Shown in pieces: positions 10,201-17,628 of a stretch of DNA of 28,793 nucleotides. Made by a program: the position numbers and the translations under genes. The DNA lies in IMG/VR virus record IMGVR_UViG_3300006802_000391, positions 1-28,793 of that record, one strand, 5' to 3'. Below the pieces are notes generated by a model, which saw only the letters and a list, made by a program, of their open reading frames with translations, was not told the origin of the DNA and ran no database searches. This DNA comes from a virus. How positions within the stretch are numbered: the stretch's first letter is position 1; each line of letters begins with the position of its first letter.

Positions 10201-10464
10201 GTAGTAGTAGTCATCATTAGATTTAACAATATAAAAATCATCACCTTTATATATATTGACAGGAGAAATAGAATCTCCTTCTCTAGCGCATATGATTTTT
10301 TCTCCGCACGCAACCTCTGAAGAAAAACTACTCTGATTGTATTTTGTGAAACAATCTATCTCTAAGACACTATTTGCGCATCTCAAAGAACCCAAGTCGT
10401 CTATATAACAACAGGCTCCGCGAGGTGGTGGATCTGGCGGCGGGGTGCAGCAGCAATCGCCCAT
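7258..10464 (-). CDS. Large Cys-rich / RCC1-like virion protein, 1068 aa
   Basis: The likely start is the ATG at 10464 (MGDCCCTPPPDPPPRGACC), with GGAG 8 nt upstream, 1 nt after the stop of the 1418-aa fibre. An alternative start at 10509 would overlap that gene more. Residues 1-60 are Cys- and Pro-rich with a CCC triplet and an RGACCY module. From about 215 on, beta-propeller-like blades recur: GAIAAIYDE...GKVFTIGS (232-256), KAFLVLKKDGKPTSFGDRD (309-327) and, later, IIILWDNGKCSIEF and AILYSDNKLEICF. These follow the RCC1-type pattern of a buried strand, 'DG', then a W/F-G turn. The C-terminal third has more Cys (CCGIYVRNTDG) and a jelly-roll-like region. Its context makes it a host-recognition protein. 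RCC1 similarity is read by eye, so moderate confidence. Confidence 0.75.
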   Translation of the reverse strand: MGDCCCTPPPDPPPRGACCYIDDLGSLRCANSVLEIDCFTKYNQSSFSSEVACGEKIICAREGDSISPVNIYKGDDFYIVKSNDDYYYWQASLNEENILYVGEQIQRQLYSSSNFLQGNLKDQILFDRSLYAYKRDRLGTDGIWSTTKDSDRSFSFASLRSDKTLYIKNAYEFFYPAYVYKTFQRLFPDPRAGGEHQLIAYDQDFKANNQTWTDSKFKDFAMTSTEGKELCGAIAAIYDESHFDASKRGKVFTIGSYTNGACPLATGDIGNIPLNVSQDYIDNDLRFVQNRIDNINSIENASGIIANNKAFLVLKKDGKPTSFGDRDSGGDLFFLGEYKFINSSRGPFSFEDSVAELVYGAGIYAQSGTEGVTTNNSTFLVSTNTYSDIYRSYEHFFVYNSESKEGSVLGISRNQSYYNTNSRATQNLLIIINRFASYQDLFIGIEKVIPLHSNFLLLGSSTYRVCGKHINGHNREFNIPEGASSVVKAVDSNSYIIILWDNGKCSIEFLNKNLYGGNKSYFNNVSLDSTSSSDSYLTNKVIDNVIDIFGAEECYAILYSDNKLEICFKEGNDSGYLPSTSTDPYFTVSDIEGSDGVYKLYTFENVIDCRLGSTFSFPFDQKQTVFESKKTQTISVFRKTDAIVLGRYSNTGHYSSSTENFKVVQEKLFPLAFNENYGSVFNYIGEEKSLYQRSLYGQDPSISTYESISQFVNNKYPYPIVFIPGQYDYAFEACGTRCNTTLLQCDHLTGETRIPTDGVYSSDFPNSVVNSPLDCTPNTQSCCGIYVRNTDGRLVYINTFRASDKNLCAPPESVQINGKTYTNTNSTISSKLLDIVEPNPISNIGSVCYRDSNDLFPNLEAPFARGPNDRTLYPKVGTGDKIIISPSIFGGEVTSDGKCFLFLDYFQIDGSHNFNSSYQYKVRVDGVAAGYFSDGTSAGSNPYIYTASVPVEDIVEPISGRVVLEMRVPYPYDYVDILLYSMYIYRVDDTTVNFNDNIISNVSKREYPYNPVFSQRGYIDLPDNPYWRTPNIDNKYIKRHQLPKDYGTRYRTISPIKVQIYRGDFYDV

Positions 10465-10465
10465 T

Positions 10466-13400
10466 TTAAACTCCGCTACAAGAGTTGTATATCGGTCTGT
10501 ATTCTCCATTTACAAGTGTGGCTACAGCAAATAAGCCACCGCTTATGGATAAGTAATAGTCTCTGTTTGTTAAGTAAACTTCGTAATCTGAATTAAATTG
10601 ATCATTTTTAACTATCATTCTACCGCTAGTTGGATTATTGTAAGATGAAGCTGACAATAGCTGTTCTGACAAAAATCCTTCTATCGTTGTCGGTCTTGTC
10701 CAACCTAATTTTCCACGAGACTGATAAATATAATCGCCAGCGAAAACAATCGCTCCGCTGTTGGCTGTAGATGAGGGTATTGAAATTTTAAGATCTGATA
10801 AAGATTCGTATCTAGGAGTTACTAGATATCCGCTTGCATTTACAACGTCGTGATAAGCACCCGTATTTGCAACAAACTGTCCAGAGGGGTCGTTTACGTC
10901 AGATATTCTACTTGTAATAACCTTATCGAAATGCCCACTACCATATGTGTGAATAACATTATTACTATCTATTCTTACACCGCTAGTGGCTTTATATACG
11001 TCGATATTGTCTAATAAACCACCTACACCGCTGATTTCATTTAAATCGCCATATATAACATTATAGTTATAATTATTCCAGCCGCTATGACTTCCGAATT
11101 GGCCGTCTACCCCGGAGATGGCTTCATGTGAGTATTCAGCCCATCCGCTTACATTTCTAAGAAGTCCATTAACACCAGATATTTTGTTATGACTATAATC
11201 AGCCCAACCGCTAACTAAAGCTGTGTAATCATTGTTAGCACCACTAGAAAGCAAAGTATAGTTTTCGTTCCAGCCGCTAGCTTGATAGAGAAGACCTCTT
11301 GGGTCGTAGCCGGAAATCTCTAATAACTGGCCGCTTATCCAATGTCTATGTCTATCTAATATTTGATCTCTTGTTTGGTTGATTGAAGCGTATAATAACC
11401 TTCTATTAAGATCGGTATGCTGGCGCTGAATCTCGCCGTCAGCAATCCCGGAAATGGCTAGAAGCTCTGTTCTCATTATTCCAGATAATTCTGATAGAAC
11501 TCCAGATAGAGGGCTTGCGTCTAAGGTAAATGTTCCCTGAGAGTCGTCAAATGCAAGTGAAACATCAATACCCTTTGCCCCAGTAAGGTAAACTGTCTCA
11601 TTCGGTTCTACCTGAAACGTGGAAACTCCGTCCGAAGCGTTCCACCAGCCATAACTATCTGCTTCTAAAAACTTACTTGATATTTCTTTATCTAGATATC
11701 CACTCACGCTCCAAATTAAACCGCTTGGACCGTAAATCGTTGTGTCAACGCCAGACAAAGTTGATAGATTATACTGAACCCATCCGCTAATATTATCGGA
11801 TGTTTCTACCGCTCCACCGGGACAGTTTATGTCAATTAGGCAATCTAGTCTACTTGTTACAGAATCTATCTTGTCTTTCAAGTATCCAGATAGACTACAG
11901 GCGGAAACCTCTAAGGTGTCAGCCTCAGACACTAAAATGTCCACGCCACACTTGCCGTCTATGTTTATTACATCCCCACCAACTATTTGTTGGTTATTTG
12001 TGCGGTCTGAAATATTAAACGAGAATATGTTACCTTCTGCTCCAGCAGCTGCAAATCTTCTATCTAATATACCCCCGACACCACTAATCTCAAGTAAACC
12101 ATCTACTGTTAATCCAGATAAAGAAGAAGCAGAAATTTCTAAATTAAATAAACCTTCTTCATTTCTAAAGGATGTTTCTAAGCCATCTTTTCCTGTAAAG
12201 TTAACAGTTCTTTTTGTGCCAATAGCCTGTGGTCCATCTCTATCAGAATCTAAGAACCAGTGAGTATACTGAGACTCACCGTTTGGAAATGTGATAGCAT
12301 TAATTTGATCTATCGTGTACTGCTTGTTCCAACCGCTAGCTAAATATATAAGACCGTCTGGAATTCCAGATAAAGTATTAAATGTTTGATAAGCCCAACC
12401 ACTAGTTAATGTTAGAGTGCCATCTTTTAATCCTGAAACTTTATTTATCTCTCTAAGCAGCGTTTCTCCCGTGGTCTGTATATTACCTGTAATTACACTG
12501 TCTTTTGATGATGCATCTTCGTTAGCCGCTGTTAATGTTTCTATCGCCGTCGCCCTTATAGCACCGGAGACAGATCCGTTAAAGCCAGAAATGCTAAGAA
12601 ATTGTGATTCGTAGTATCCGCTAACAGCTTTTAATTGTTCGACTAGCTGACCAGATAGCCCAGACGCGCTAATAGCCAATGTGTGAAATGTTCCATCTGA
12701 ATACAGGTGCGTGTTCAAGCCGCTAACACCACTTATAAATACGTGTTCAGCAAATCTGACATTTGCACTGCCTTCGTTTTCTCCGTCTATATTCCAATAT
12801 GTGTAGGAACCAGCATCCAAAGTGACCTGATCGGTATAAGATCTTGCGAATCCACTAACCATGTATATCAAACCGCTTTCACCAAATTGACTTCTGCCAA
12901 CTCCAGACAAAGATTCAAAATTACTAAATGTCCAACCGCTGGCTTGGTCTGTATAATTCTCATTATGACCGCTTACGCTCCAGATGATACCGCTAGCCCC
13001 ATATTGAGAATAAACCGGACTGTGTCCGCTTATGGCAAGAGTATCTATAAAAGACAAAGCGTAAGATTCATCGGCTTCATTTCTTGCTATATCGCTAGCC
13101 CACCCGCTAATTAAAACAGCGCTAGCTGTAACCTGCTGATCAATGATGCCGCCGTAACCACTAATTTGTGTGAACACGCCAGAAGTCCAACCGGACAGTG
13201 GATGTGCAGACACAGATAAATTATAAAAATTAGTATTTCCAGCGCCCTCGTCTATGATCATTCTTGTTTCAATGCCGCTAACACCGCTTATCCTAAGCGT
13301 ATCAGCGTGATGGATCATTCCAGAGGCGCCATGTTCACCCTCTATTTCCCAAAACGTAAAACTACCCGCATCAAACACGGCGTCATCGGTGTACTTTTTA

Positions 13401-14722
13401 TTCCAACCGCTCGCAAGATATATTAGACCGTTGGGATCATTACCGAGATTTCCAGAAATTTCGTATAATAATCCATCCAGACCTGAGACACTGGTTATTT
13501 CATCTCTTGCCCAGCCGCTTGCTTGGTATATCAAGCCATTATCAACGCCGCTAAGTTGATTAAGTAATCCGTTAAAACCGCTAATCGCATTTTGGTTGTA
13601 GTCAGCCCACCCGCTAACCGAGTCAATCAACCCATCAACACCGCTAATCTCTGCGAGATCTGGATAAATTCTCTCATCTAAATTATATAAAGTCCATCCG
13701 CTTACATTGTAAAGCTGACCACTGAGAGAAAGCAACTGTCCGTCTTTACCGCTTATTTGTATTATTTGATTTGTTAAATCTGTAAAGTTACCGCTAGCCC
13801 AACCGGAAACAGGTTGTGCGGATATAATCATGTTTCTTATATTGTGATTATAAGATGTTTCAATTCCACTAACGCCACTTATGTAAATTGTATCATCTTT
13901 GTCAATTGTTCCAGATGTTCCATGTTGGTCAGATAGATCAAACCGCCAAGCTAAAGGAACATCAATGTTTCCAGCAACCGTTATGTTTCTGAAGGCGGCA
14001 TCCCACTCGTACCCAGCCTTTCCAATGCTAAATATTTGTCCACTAGCGGGGAGTATATCGCCAGAAACTGCTAGACCAACGTTTTCGTCAACTAAAACAT
14101 CCGTTCCAATACCAAGTTGTCTTGTATGGAGATCGCCGTAAAGGAGTGGTGGTATGCCACTATGATCTATAGTATCGCAATCACCAGAAGCGTTTGGGTA
14201 TGCCCCAAGATAAAATTTATTGTCTTCTCTTTCTCTTACATAATATGCTGCGCCGTGACCAATGGCTATGTTGAAATTACCCCTCGGCCTTGAGACAGAA
14301 GAATAACTACCGATAGAAACATTTCCAGAACCCACAGTGTTTGATGATAGGGCATTAAATCCTACCGCAACATTATCTGAACCTAAAGAGTTACAGGATA
14401 ACGTAAAAGATCCTACTGATGTATTTCTTGATCCATTGTAATTTAAACCTAAAGAATTATAACCGAAAGCAGAATTGTCTACAGAAGTTCTTCCGGTTAA
14501 GTTTAATTGAGATAAGACATTTTTTCCAGACTTTGTTGTTCTTGTGTCAGGAGTGGCAAAATTATTAGATACTAAATCTGCCCCTTCCATTAATCGACCA
14601 ACAGAATCGGCTAAATCTATAAGCGCAATTCTTATATCTTCAGGAGATATAAGTCTAGATGTATTGTCTGGAAGAATTGTATTTATATACTCGATATACT
14701 CAGATTTTGATCTTATAGTCAT
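10466..14722 (-). CDS. Giant tail fibre with YadA-head-like N-terminus and SG-W repeats, 1418 aa
   Basis: The ATG at 14722 has only a weak AAAG as RBS. Residues 1-60 (SRLISPEDIRIALIDLADSV) look like a small helical attachment domain. Residues about 80-160 carry repeats of the type NSLGSDNVAVGFNALSSNTV and GNVSIGSY, as in left-handed beta-roll heads of trimeric adhesins (Hep_Hag/YadA head). From about 270 to 1290 the chain is a long array of 'SGW' and 'ISG' units, at least 15 SGW such as IYLASGWNKKYT and VSGWADYN, interrupted by several longer beta modules each holding a 'SGVSGIETS'-like turn. The C-terminus (GYLVTPRYESLSDLKISIPS, YQSRGKLGWTRP) resembles fibre-tip domains. It is probably a homotrimeric fibre. 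It heads the receptor-binding block behind the Gp80-like gene. Virion role is confident, exact fibre type is not. Confidence 0.85.
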   Translation of the reverse strand: MTIRSKSEYIEYINTILPDNTSRLISPEDIRIALIDLADSVGRLMEGADLVSNNFATPDTRTTKSGKNVLSQLNLTGRTSVDNSAFGYNSLGLNYNGSRNTSVGSFTLSCNSLGSDNVAVGFNALSSNTVGSGNVSIGSYSSVSRPRGNFNIAIGHGAAYYVREREDNKFYLGAYPNASGDCDTIDHSGIPPLLYGDLHTRQLGIGTDVLVDENVGLAVSGDILPASGQIFSIGKAGYEWDAAFRNITVAGNIDVPLAWRFDLSDQHGTSGTIDKDDTIYISGVSGIETSYNHNIRNMIISAQPVSGWASGNFTDLTNQIIQISGKDGQLLSLSGQLYNVSGWTLYNLDERIYPDLAEISGVDGLIDSVSGWADYNQNAISGFNGLLNQLSGVDNGLIYQASGWARDEITSVSGLDGLLYEISGNLGNDPNGLIYLASGWNKKYTDDAVFDAGSFTFWEIEGEHGASGMIHHADTLRISGVSGIETRMIIDEGAGNTNFYNLSVSAHPLSGWTSGVFTQISGYGGIIDQQVTASAVLISGWASDIARNEADESYALSFIDTLAISGHSPVYSQYGASGIIWSVSGHNENYTDQASGWTFSNFESLSGVGRSQFGESGLIYMVSGFARSYTDQVTLDAGSYTYWNIDGENEGSANVRFAEHVFISGVSGLNTHLYSDGTFHTLAISASGLSGQLVEQLKAVSGYYESQFLSISGFNGSVSGAIRATAIETLTAANEDASSKDSVITGNIQTTGETLLREINKVSGLKDGTLTLTSGWAYQTFNTLSGIPDGLIYLASGWNKQYTIDQINAITFPNGESQYTHWFLDSDRDGPQAIGTKRTVNFTGKDGLETSFRNEEGLFNLEISASSLSGLTVDGLLEISGVGGILDRRFAAAGAEGNIFSFNISDRTNNQQIVGGDVINIDGKCGVDILVSEADTLEVSACSLSGYLKDKIDSVTSRLDCLIDINCPGGAVETSDNISGWVQYNLSTLSGVDTTIYGPSGLIWSVSGYLDKEISSKFLEADSYGWWNASDGVSTFQVEPNETVYLTGAKGIDVSLAFDDSQGTFTLDASPLSGVLSELSGIMRTELLAISGIADGEIQRQHTDLNRRLLYASINQTRDQILDRHRHWISGQLLEISGYDPRGLLYQASGWNENYTLLSSGANNDYTALVSGWADYSHNKISGVNGLLRNVSGWAEYSHEAISGVDGQFGSHSGWNNYNYNVIYGDLNEISGVGGLLDNIDVYKATSGVRIDSNNVIHTYGSGHFDKVITSRISDVNDPSGQFVANTGAYHDVVNASGYLVTPRYESLSDLKISIPSSTANSGAIVFAGDYIYQSRGKLGWTRPTTIEGFLSEQLLSASSYNNPTSGRMIVKNDQFNSDYEVYLTNRDYYLSISGGLFAVATLVNGEYRPIYNSCSGV

Positions 14723-14730
14723 ATTAATCT

Positions 14731-15255
14731 TTATTTAAAGGAGATTTGTAGAGCTTCGATTTCAAATTTTAACGAGTCCCCAGCGTAAATAAATCTAGGA
14801 TTATCTAGCCTTGATGCCATTATGACATTTCCCTCTCCTATGACATCACTATCTAAAATAGCCACCCCTGAAACCCATCCCCAGCCAATATTTTGTTTTG
14901 GGTCGTCTGGATCATATTCAGCTGCGGGCCAGTCTATTTGGAAACAGTTCTTGATAACGCCACTTCCAGCAGCATAATCTTCTTCTGTAAACTTCCAATT
15001 AACATTACCAGAATCAGCTGTATAGCCAAGATGATATCTAGAATATCGCGTGGCGGTTGTACCGTCCGAATAATACCGTGGAAGCTCTGGTAAATCAGCA
15101 GCAACTCGCAAAGGTCTATTTTCCAACTCGTTTGCCTCTGGATCGCCACTACAAAGAGCTATAGCTAGCGTGGTTGGCTTATTGAAAGTGCCACCCCTGA
15201 AAATATAATTCAATAACCCTGACTCAGCATAATCTGAAAGTGCTGCTTCTGCCAT
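14731..15255 (-). CDS. Gp80-like small virion protein, 174 aa
   Basis: ATG start with AGGAG 6 nt upstream, first gene after the capsid terminator. The N-terminus (LSDYAESGLLNYIFRGGTF, then KPTTLAIALCSGDP) is the hallmark of a phage structural family often labelled 'tail fibre protein' or Gp80-like, met near tail and fibre genes of many phages and prophages. The rest (YSRYHLGYTADSGNVNWKF, WGWVSGVAILDSD, NPRFIYAGDSLKFEIEALQI) has the usual pattern of these beta-sandwich proteins, and 174 aa is a typical length. No catalytic motif is seen. It may link the fibres that follow to the tail or form a small tail subunit; the exact role of the family is not known to me. Confidence 0.75.
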   Translation of the reverse strand: MAEAALSDYAESGLLNYIFRGGTFNKPTTLAIALCSGDPEANELENRPLRVAADLPELPRYYSDGTTATRYSRYHLGYTADSGNVNWKFTEEDYAAGSGVIKNCFQIDWPAAEYDPDDPKQNIGWGWVSGVAILDSDVIGEGNVIMASRLDNPRFIYAGDSLKFEIEALQISFK

Positions 15256-15277
15256 TTTGTTCTCCTAAAAAAGATCC

Positions 15278-15305
15278 TAGTATACATGTATGAAATATTA
15301 TACAC
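15278..15305 (-). promoter_or_regulatory. Candidate late promoter, two tandem -10-like elements
   Basis: On the minus strand GTGTATAATA (15296-15305) is followed 18 bp on by ATGTATACTA (15278-15287). Both lie between the capsid terminator and the fibre block. The first 10-mer also occurs at 20519-20528 and 27186-27195. No good -35 hexamer is present at 16-18 bp spacing. It probably restarts transcription for the fibre genes. Confidence 0.55.
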
Positions 15306-15323
15306 ATTTTATGTGAGTCTATA

Positions 15324-15357
15324 TAAAAAAAGAAAGCCACTCCAATTGGAATGGCTT
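15324..15357 (-). terminator. Rho-independent terminator after major capsid gene
   Basis: On the minus strand AAGCCATTCC - AATT - GGAGTGGCTT forms a 10-bp stem (one G-U pair) with a 4-nt loop. It is followed directly by TCTTTTTTT. It lies 32 bp past the major capsid stop and separates capsid from fibre genes. Confidence 0.9.
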
Positions 15358-15389
15358 CCCATTAGTATTAACTTTATTATCAGGTAAAC

Positions 15390-16397
15390 TTAGAAGCTAC
15401 CGAGGATAATTCTACGATTATCAAGAACGCCGAAGCCAAGTTCAGCAAATCCGTACCAACCAACTCTCTGCTGACGATGCAGAGTTGGGTCTTCGTGGAT
15501 AGAAACCTGTTGCTTCATTGGCATAACGAAGCTATCGTTTGAGCCTTGATCAAGACCGATAACCAATTCGGTATCGCTACCCTGAACAGCACCGCCAAGA
15601 CCAGTCTCGAAGAATGTTTGATATTCTTGACCTTCTCCAAGCTCATCAAGATCATGAAGGCTTACACCAAAGATATTGGTGATAGGAGCGCCGTCGCCAC
15701 CTGCGTTGTAGATAGCAGTTCTGGTTGCGTCAGAAACCTGATCAAATCCCCAGTTACGTACATCTTCAAGCGCTTCAGGAGAAACGTAGAGGTCAGTCAA
15801 GCGTCCACGATTGCCGCTACCGGTGTTACCACCAGCATTACGACGCATAACAGTTTGCATCAAGCTGACAAGTCTCTTAGAGAACATACCAGCAGTTGCG
15901 TCACCGTCGTAAACCAAGATGTTGCGGTCAACACCAGCAGCAAGAAGGGTGTGCCATCCATCGTCATTCATTTTCTTGACGAAGCCAGCTTCCAAAACTT
16001 GCATAGCGCGAGCAGTGATGTCCCAACGAGCTTCGCGAGCATAACGAAGCAAGAAATCAATCGAGCTAGCGATTGAGTAAGTTGGGATCATGACGTAATC
16101 GCTCTCGACCGCACGCTCAGGAACGCGACCATGACCCGGATTGGTGTAAGCAACATGCTCACCCTCAAGTCCCGGAGCAAGAAGATCCAAAGGATATTCG
16201 GTGCTTCCACCCGGCTCTACATTAATCGTTTCAAAAATATTACCAAGAATATTACCGATTAAGACACCTTTGCGAAGAGGAAGTTCCAAAGCTTTGGCAA
16301 ACTCTCTCTGCGCTGCGAGCGCGACTTCCATATCGGAGTCGCCACACTTGCGAAGCACTGAAATAAACTCTTCGCTAGGTCTTTCTGTATATGACAT
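15390..16397 (-). CDS. Major capsid protein (HK97-fold type), 335 aa
   Basis: ATG start with AAGGAG upstream. It follows protease-scaffold and decoration genes and is closed by a strong terminator, the standard position of a major capsid protein. The N-terminal helical arm (SEEFISVLRKCGDSDMEVAL, REFAKALELPLRKG) is followed by an E-loop-like stretch and the spine-helix region (TARAMQVLEAGFVKKMNDDG). The A/P-domain pattern comes after that, including LTDLYVSPEALEDVRNWGFD and NIFGVSLHDLDELGEG. The end (RQQRVGWYGFAELGFGVLDN) matches the C-terminal strand of many myovirus-like capsid proteins. The length is usual. About 1 kb of GC-richer, well-biased codons fits a highly expressed gene. It forms the icosahedral shell around the 230-residue scaffold. 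Confidence 0.9.
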   Translation of the reverse strand: MSYTERPSEEFISVLRKCGDSDMEVALAAQREFAKALELPLRKGVLIGNILGNIFETINVEPGGSTEYPLDLLAPGLEGEHVAYTNPGHGRVPERAVESDYVMIPTYSIASSIDFLLRYAREARWDITARAMQVLEAGFVKKMNDDGWHTLLAAGVDRNILVYDGDATAGMFSKRLVSLMQTVMRRNAGGNTGSGNRGRLTDLYVSPEALEDVRNWGFDQVSDATRTAIYNAGGDGAPITNIFGVSLHDLDELGEGQEYQTFFETGLGGAVQGSDTELVIGLDQGSNDSFVMPMKQQVSIHEDPTLHRQQRVGWYGFAELGFGVLDNRRIILGSF

Positions 16398-16420
16398 TAT
16401 TTATTCTCCTTGTTAATTAA

Positions 16421-16915
16421 TTAGGCACCGTGGTTAGGAAGATTGACATAAACTTTAGCGTAGCCGTCTGCGTCTTTTTGACTCATGAAACGACCAATAG
16501 CCAAGTTACCTGATCCTTCTGCGTCTGCGGCAGAAGTGCTGATATTACCAGCAACACTGTTCGATGCGTAAGCAACGTTGCCCGCAGCTGGTGTTCCATC
16601 AACATTGCTGGTAACAACCCATCCACGAGTCAAAACAGTGACCTTACCACCCTTTTGAACTTCATCTTTATATTGGTTAAGATGAGTTCTTGTGAGATCC
16701 TTATTAACAACGTCATTAAGAAGGATGCCAACTGGAACGTCGGTAACGGCAGCTGCTGCGTATTTAACCAAGTTAGCGCCTTGATCCATAGCAGCACCAG
16801 ATGGATTGTTGTTAGCCGCATCTAAAACAACAACACCACCACGAGTAGCAGTCCCTTCGTTATAGAAGAAGCTGATATCTGTTGATTCTTCATATCTATC
16901 TGCTTTAAGAGCCAT
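16421..16915 (-). CDS. Capsid decoration / head-stabilising protein, 164 aa
   Basis: ATG start with AGGAG at about 8 nt. It lies between the scaffold and the major capsid gene, where lambda-D-like or DUF2190-like proteins are usually found. The sequence is small, Ala/Gly/Val-rich and beta-type: FFYNEGTATRGGVVVLDA, then VPVGILLNDVVNKDL, KVTVLTRGWVVTSNV and GNVAYASNSVAG. The 'GILL.DV' and 'AG..AY' turns are common to decoration proteins that trimerise on mature capsids. No enzymatic motif is present. The call rests on order, size and fold-like pattern; I cannot name a family with certainty. Confidence 0.7.
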   Translation of the reverse strand: MALKADRYEESTDISFFYNEGTATRGGVVVLDAANNNPSGAAMDQGANLVKYAAAAVTDVPVGILLNDVVNKDLTRTHLNQYKDEVQKGGKVTVLTRGWVVTSNVDGTPAAGNVAYASNSVAGNISTSAADAEGSGNLAIGRFMSQKDADGYAKVYVNLPNHGA

Positions 16916-16935
16916 AGTTTAATCTCCTATTTTAA

Positions 16936-17628
16936 TTATTTAGTTGAGAGTACGTTATTGGAAAGCCAGTCCGAAATGCTTGCTCTAGTTGACTCTACTT
17001 CGTCAACATCTGGAGTTGCATCTACAAGAGTTGCTTCAGAAGTTTCTACATCCTCAAGAAGTTCTGGAGTTACTTCAGCTTCAGCTTCTTCGTCAGCTTT
17101 AGCTTCTTTTTCCTTTTTCTTTTTTTCAATTGCTTCCTTCATTTCGGGAGGCATTGCTGCTTCAGCTTCATCTTCTTTCTTGTCTTTTTTTGCTTTCATT
17201 TTGTCATACATTTTTGCAACGATAACATCAAAAGCTTCGTCATTTACGGAATCAAAAGCGGCAAGAGTTTCCTCTGCTTCTTCTTGTTCAAAACCAGCTT
17301 CTACGAGAGCTGCCATTCTCTTTCTGCCCTTCTCTTTTTTCTTCATGTCTTCCATGTCTTTCATGGCGACAGAAAGTTCTTCTTGAGACTTAGTAAGAGC
17401 GTCTTCGAGTTCGGCAACGCGAGCCTGTGAACTTTTTATACTCTCTTCTAGTTCTGCAATGCTATTGTCTTTAGCTTCAATATCTGCTTGAAAAGACTCT
17501 ACCTTGGAAGCAAATTCTTTATCTTTTGCTTCTTCGATTTGAGCTTTAATCGCGTCATTCTCGGATTTTGCAGTAGCAAGTTCAGCGCGAACTTCTTCCA
17601 GCTGCTTTTCCAGCAAGTTATCTGACAT
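16936..17628 (-). CDS. Internal in-frame start: free scaffold protein, 230 aa
   Basis: In frame with the protease-scaffold gene, codon 259 (ATG at 17628) is preceded by AGGAG (17637-17641) with 8-nt spacing, as good as the RBS of the surrounding genes. Translation from here gives MSDNLLEKQLEEVRAELATA and onward, i.e. exactly the coiled-coil scaffold without the protease domain. The same nested arrangement is known for lambda C/Nu3 and related phages, where scaffold is made in excess over protease. The start sits precisely at the domain border, which argues against chance. Expression is inferred, not shown. Confidence 0.75.
   Translation of the reverse strand: MSDNLLEKQLEEVRAELATAKSENDAIKAQIEEAKDKEFASKVESFQADIEAKDNSIAELEESIKSSQARVAELEDALTKSQEELSVAMKDMEDMKKKEKGRKRMAALVEAGFEQEEAEETLAAFDSVNDEAFDVIVAKMYDKMKAKKDKKEDEAEAAMPPEMKEAIEKKKKEKEAKADEEAEAEVTPELLEDVETSEATLVDATPDVDEVESTRASISDWLSNNVLSTK

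Noticed and set aside
1-14722. Diversity-generating retroelement acting on fibre genes
   Set aside because: No reverse transcriptase and no template/variable repeat pair were seen; the repeats are in-frame shaft modules.
16958-17386. Serine/alanine-rich plus-strand ORF
   Set aside because: It is the antisense of the Glu/Lys-rich coiled-coil scaffold; composition explains the open frame.
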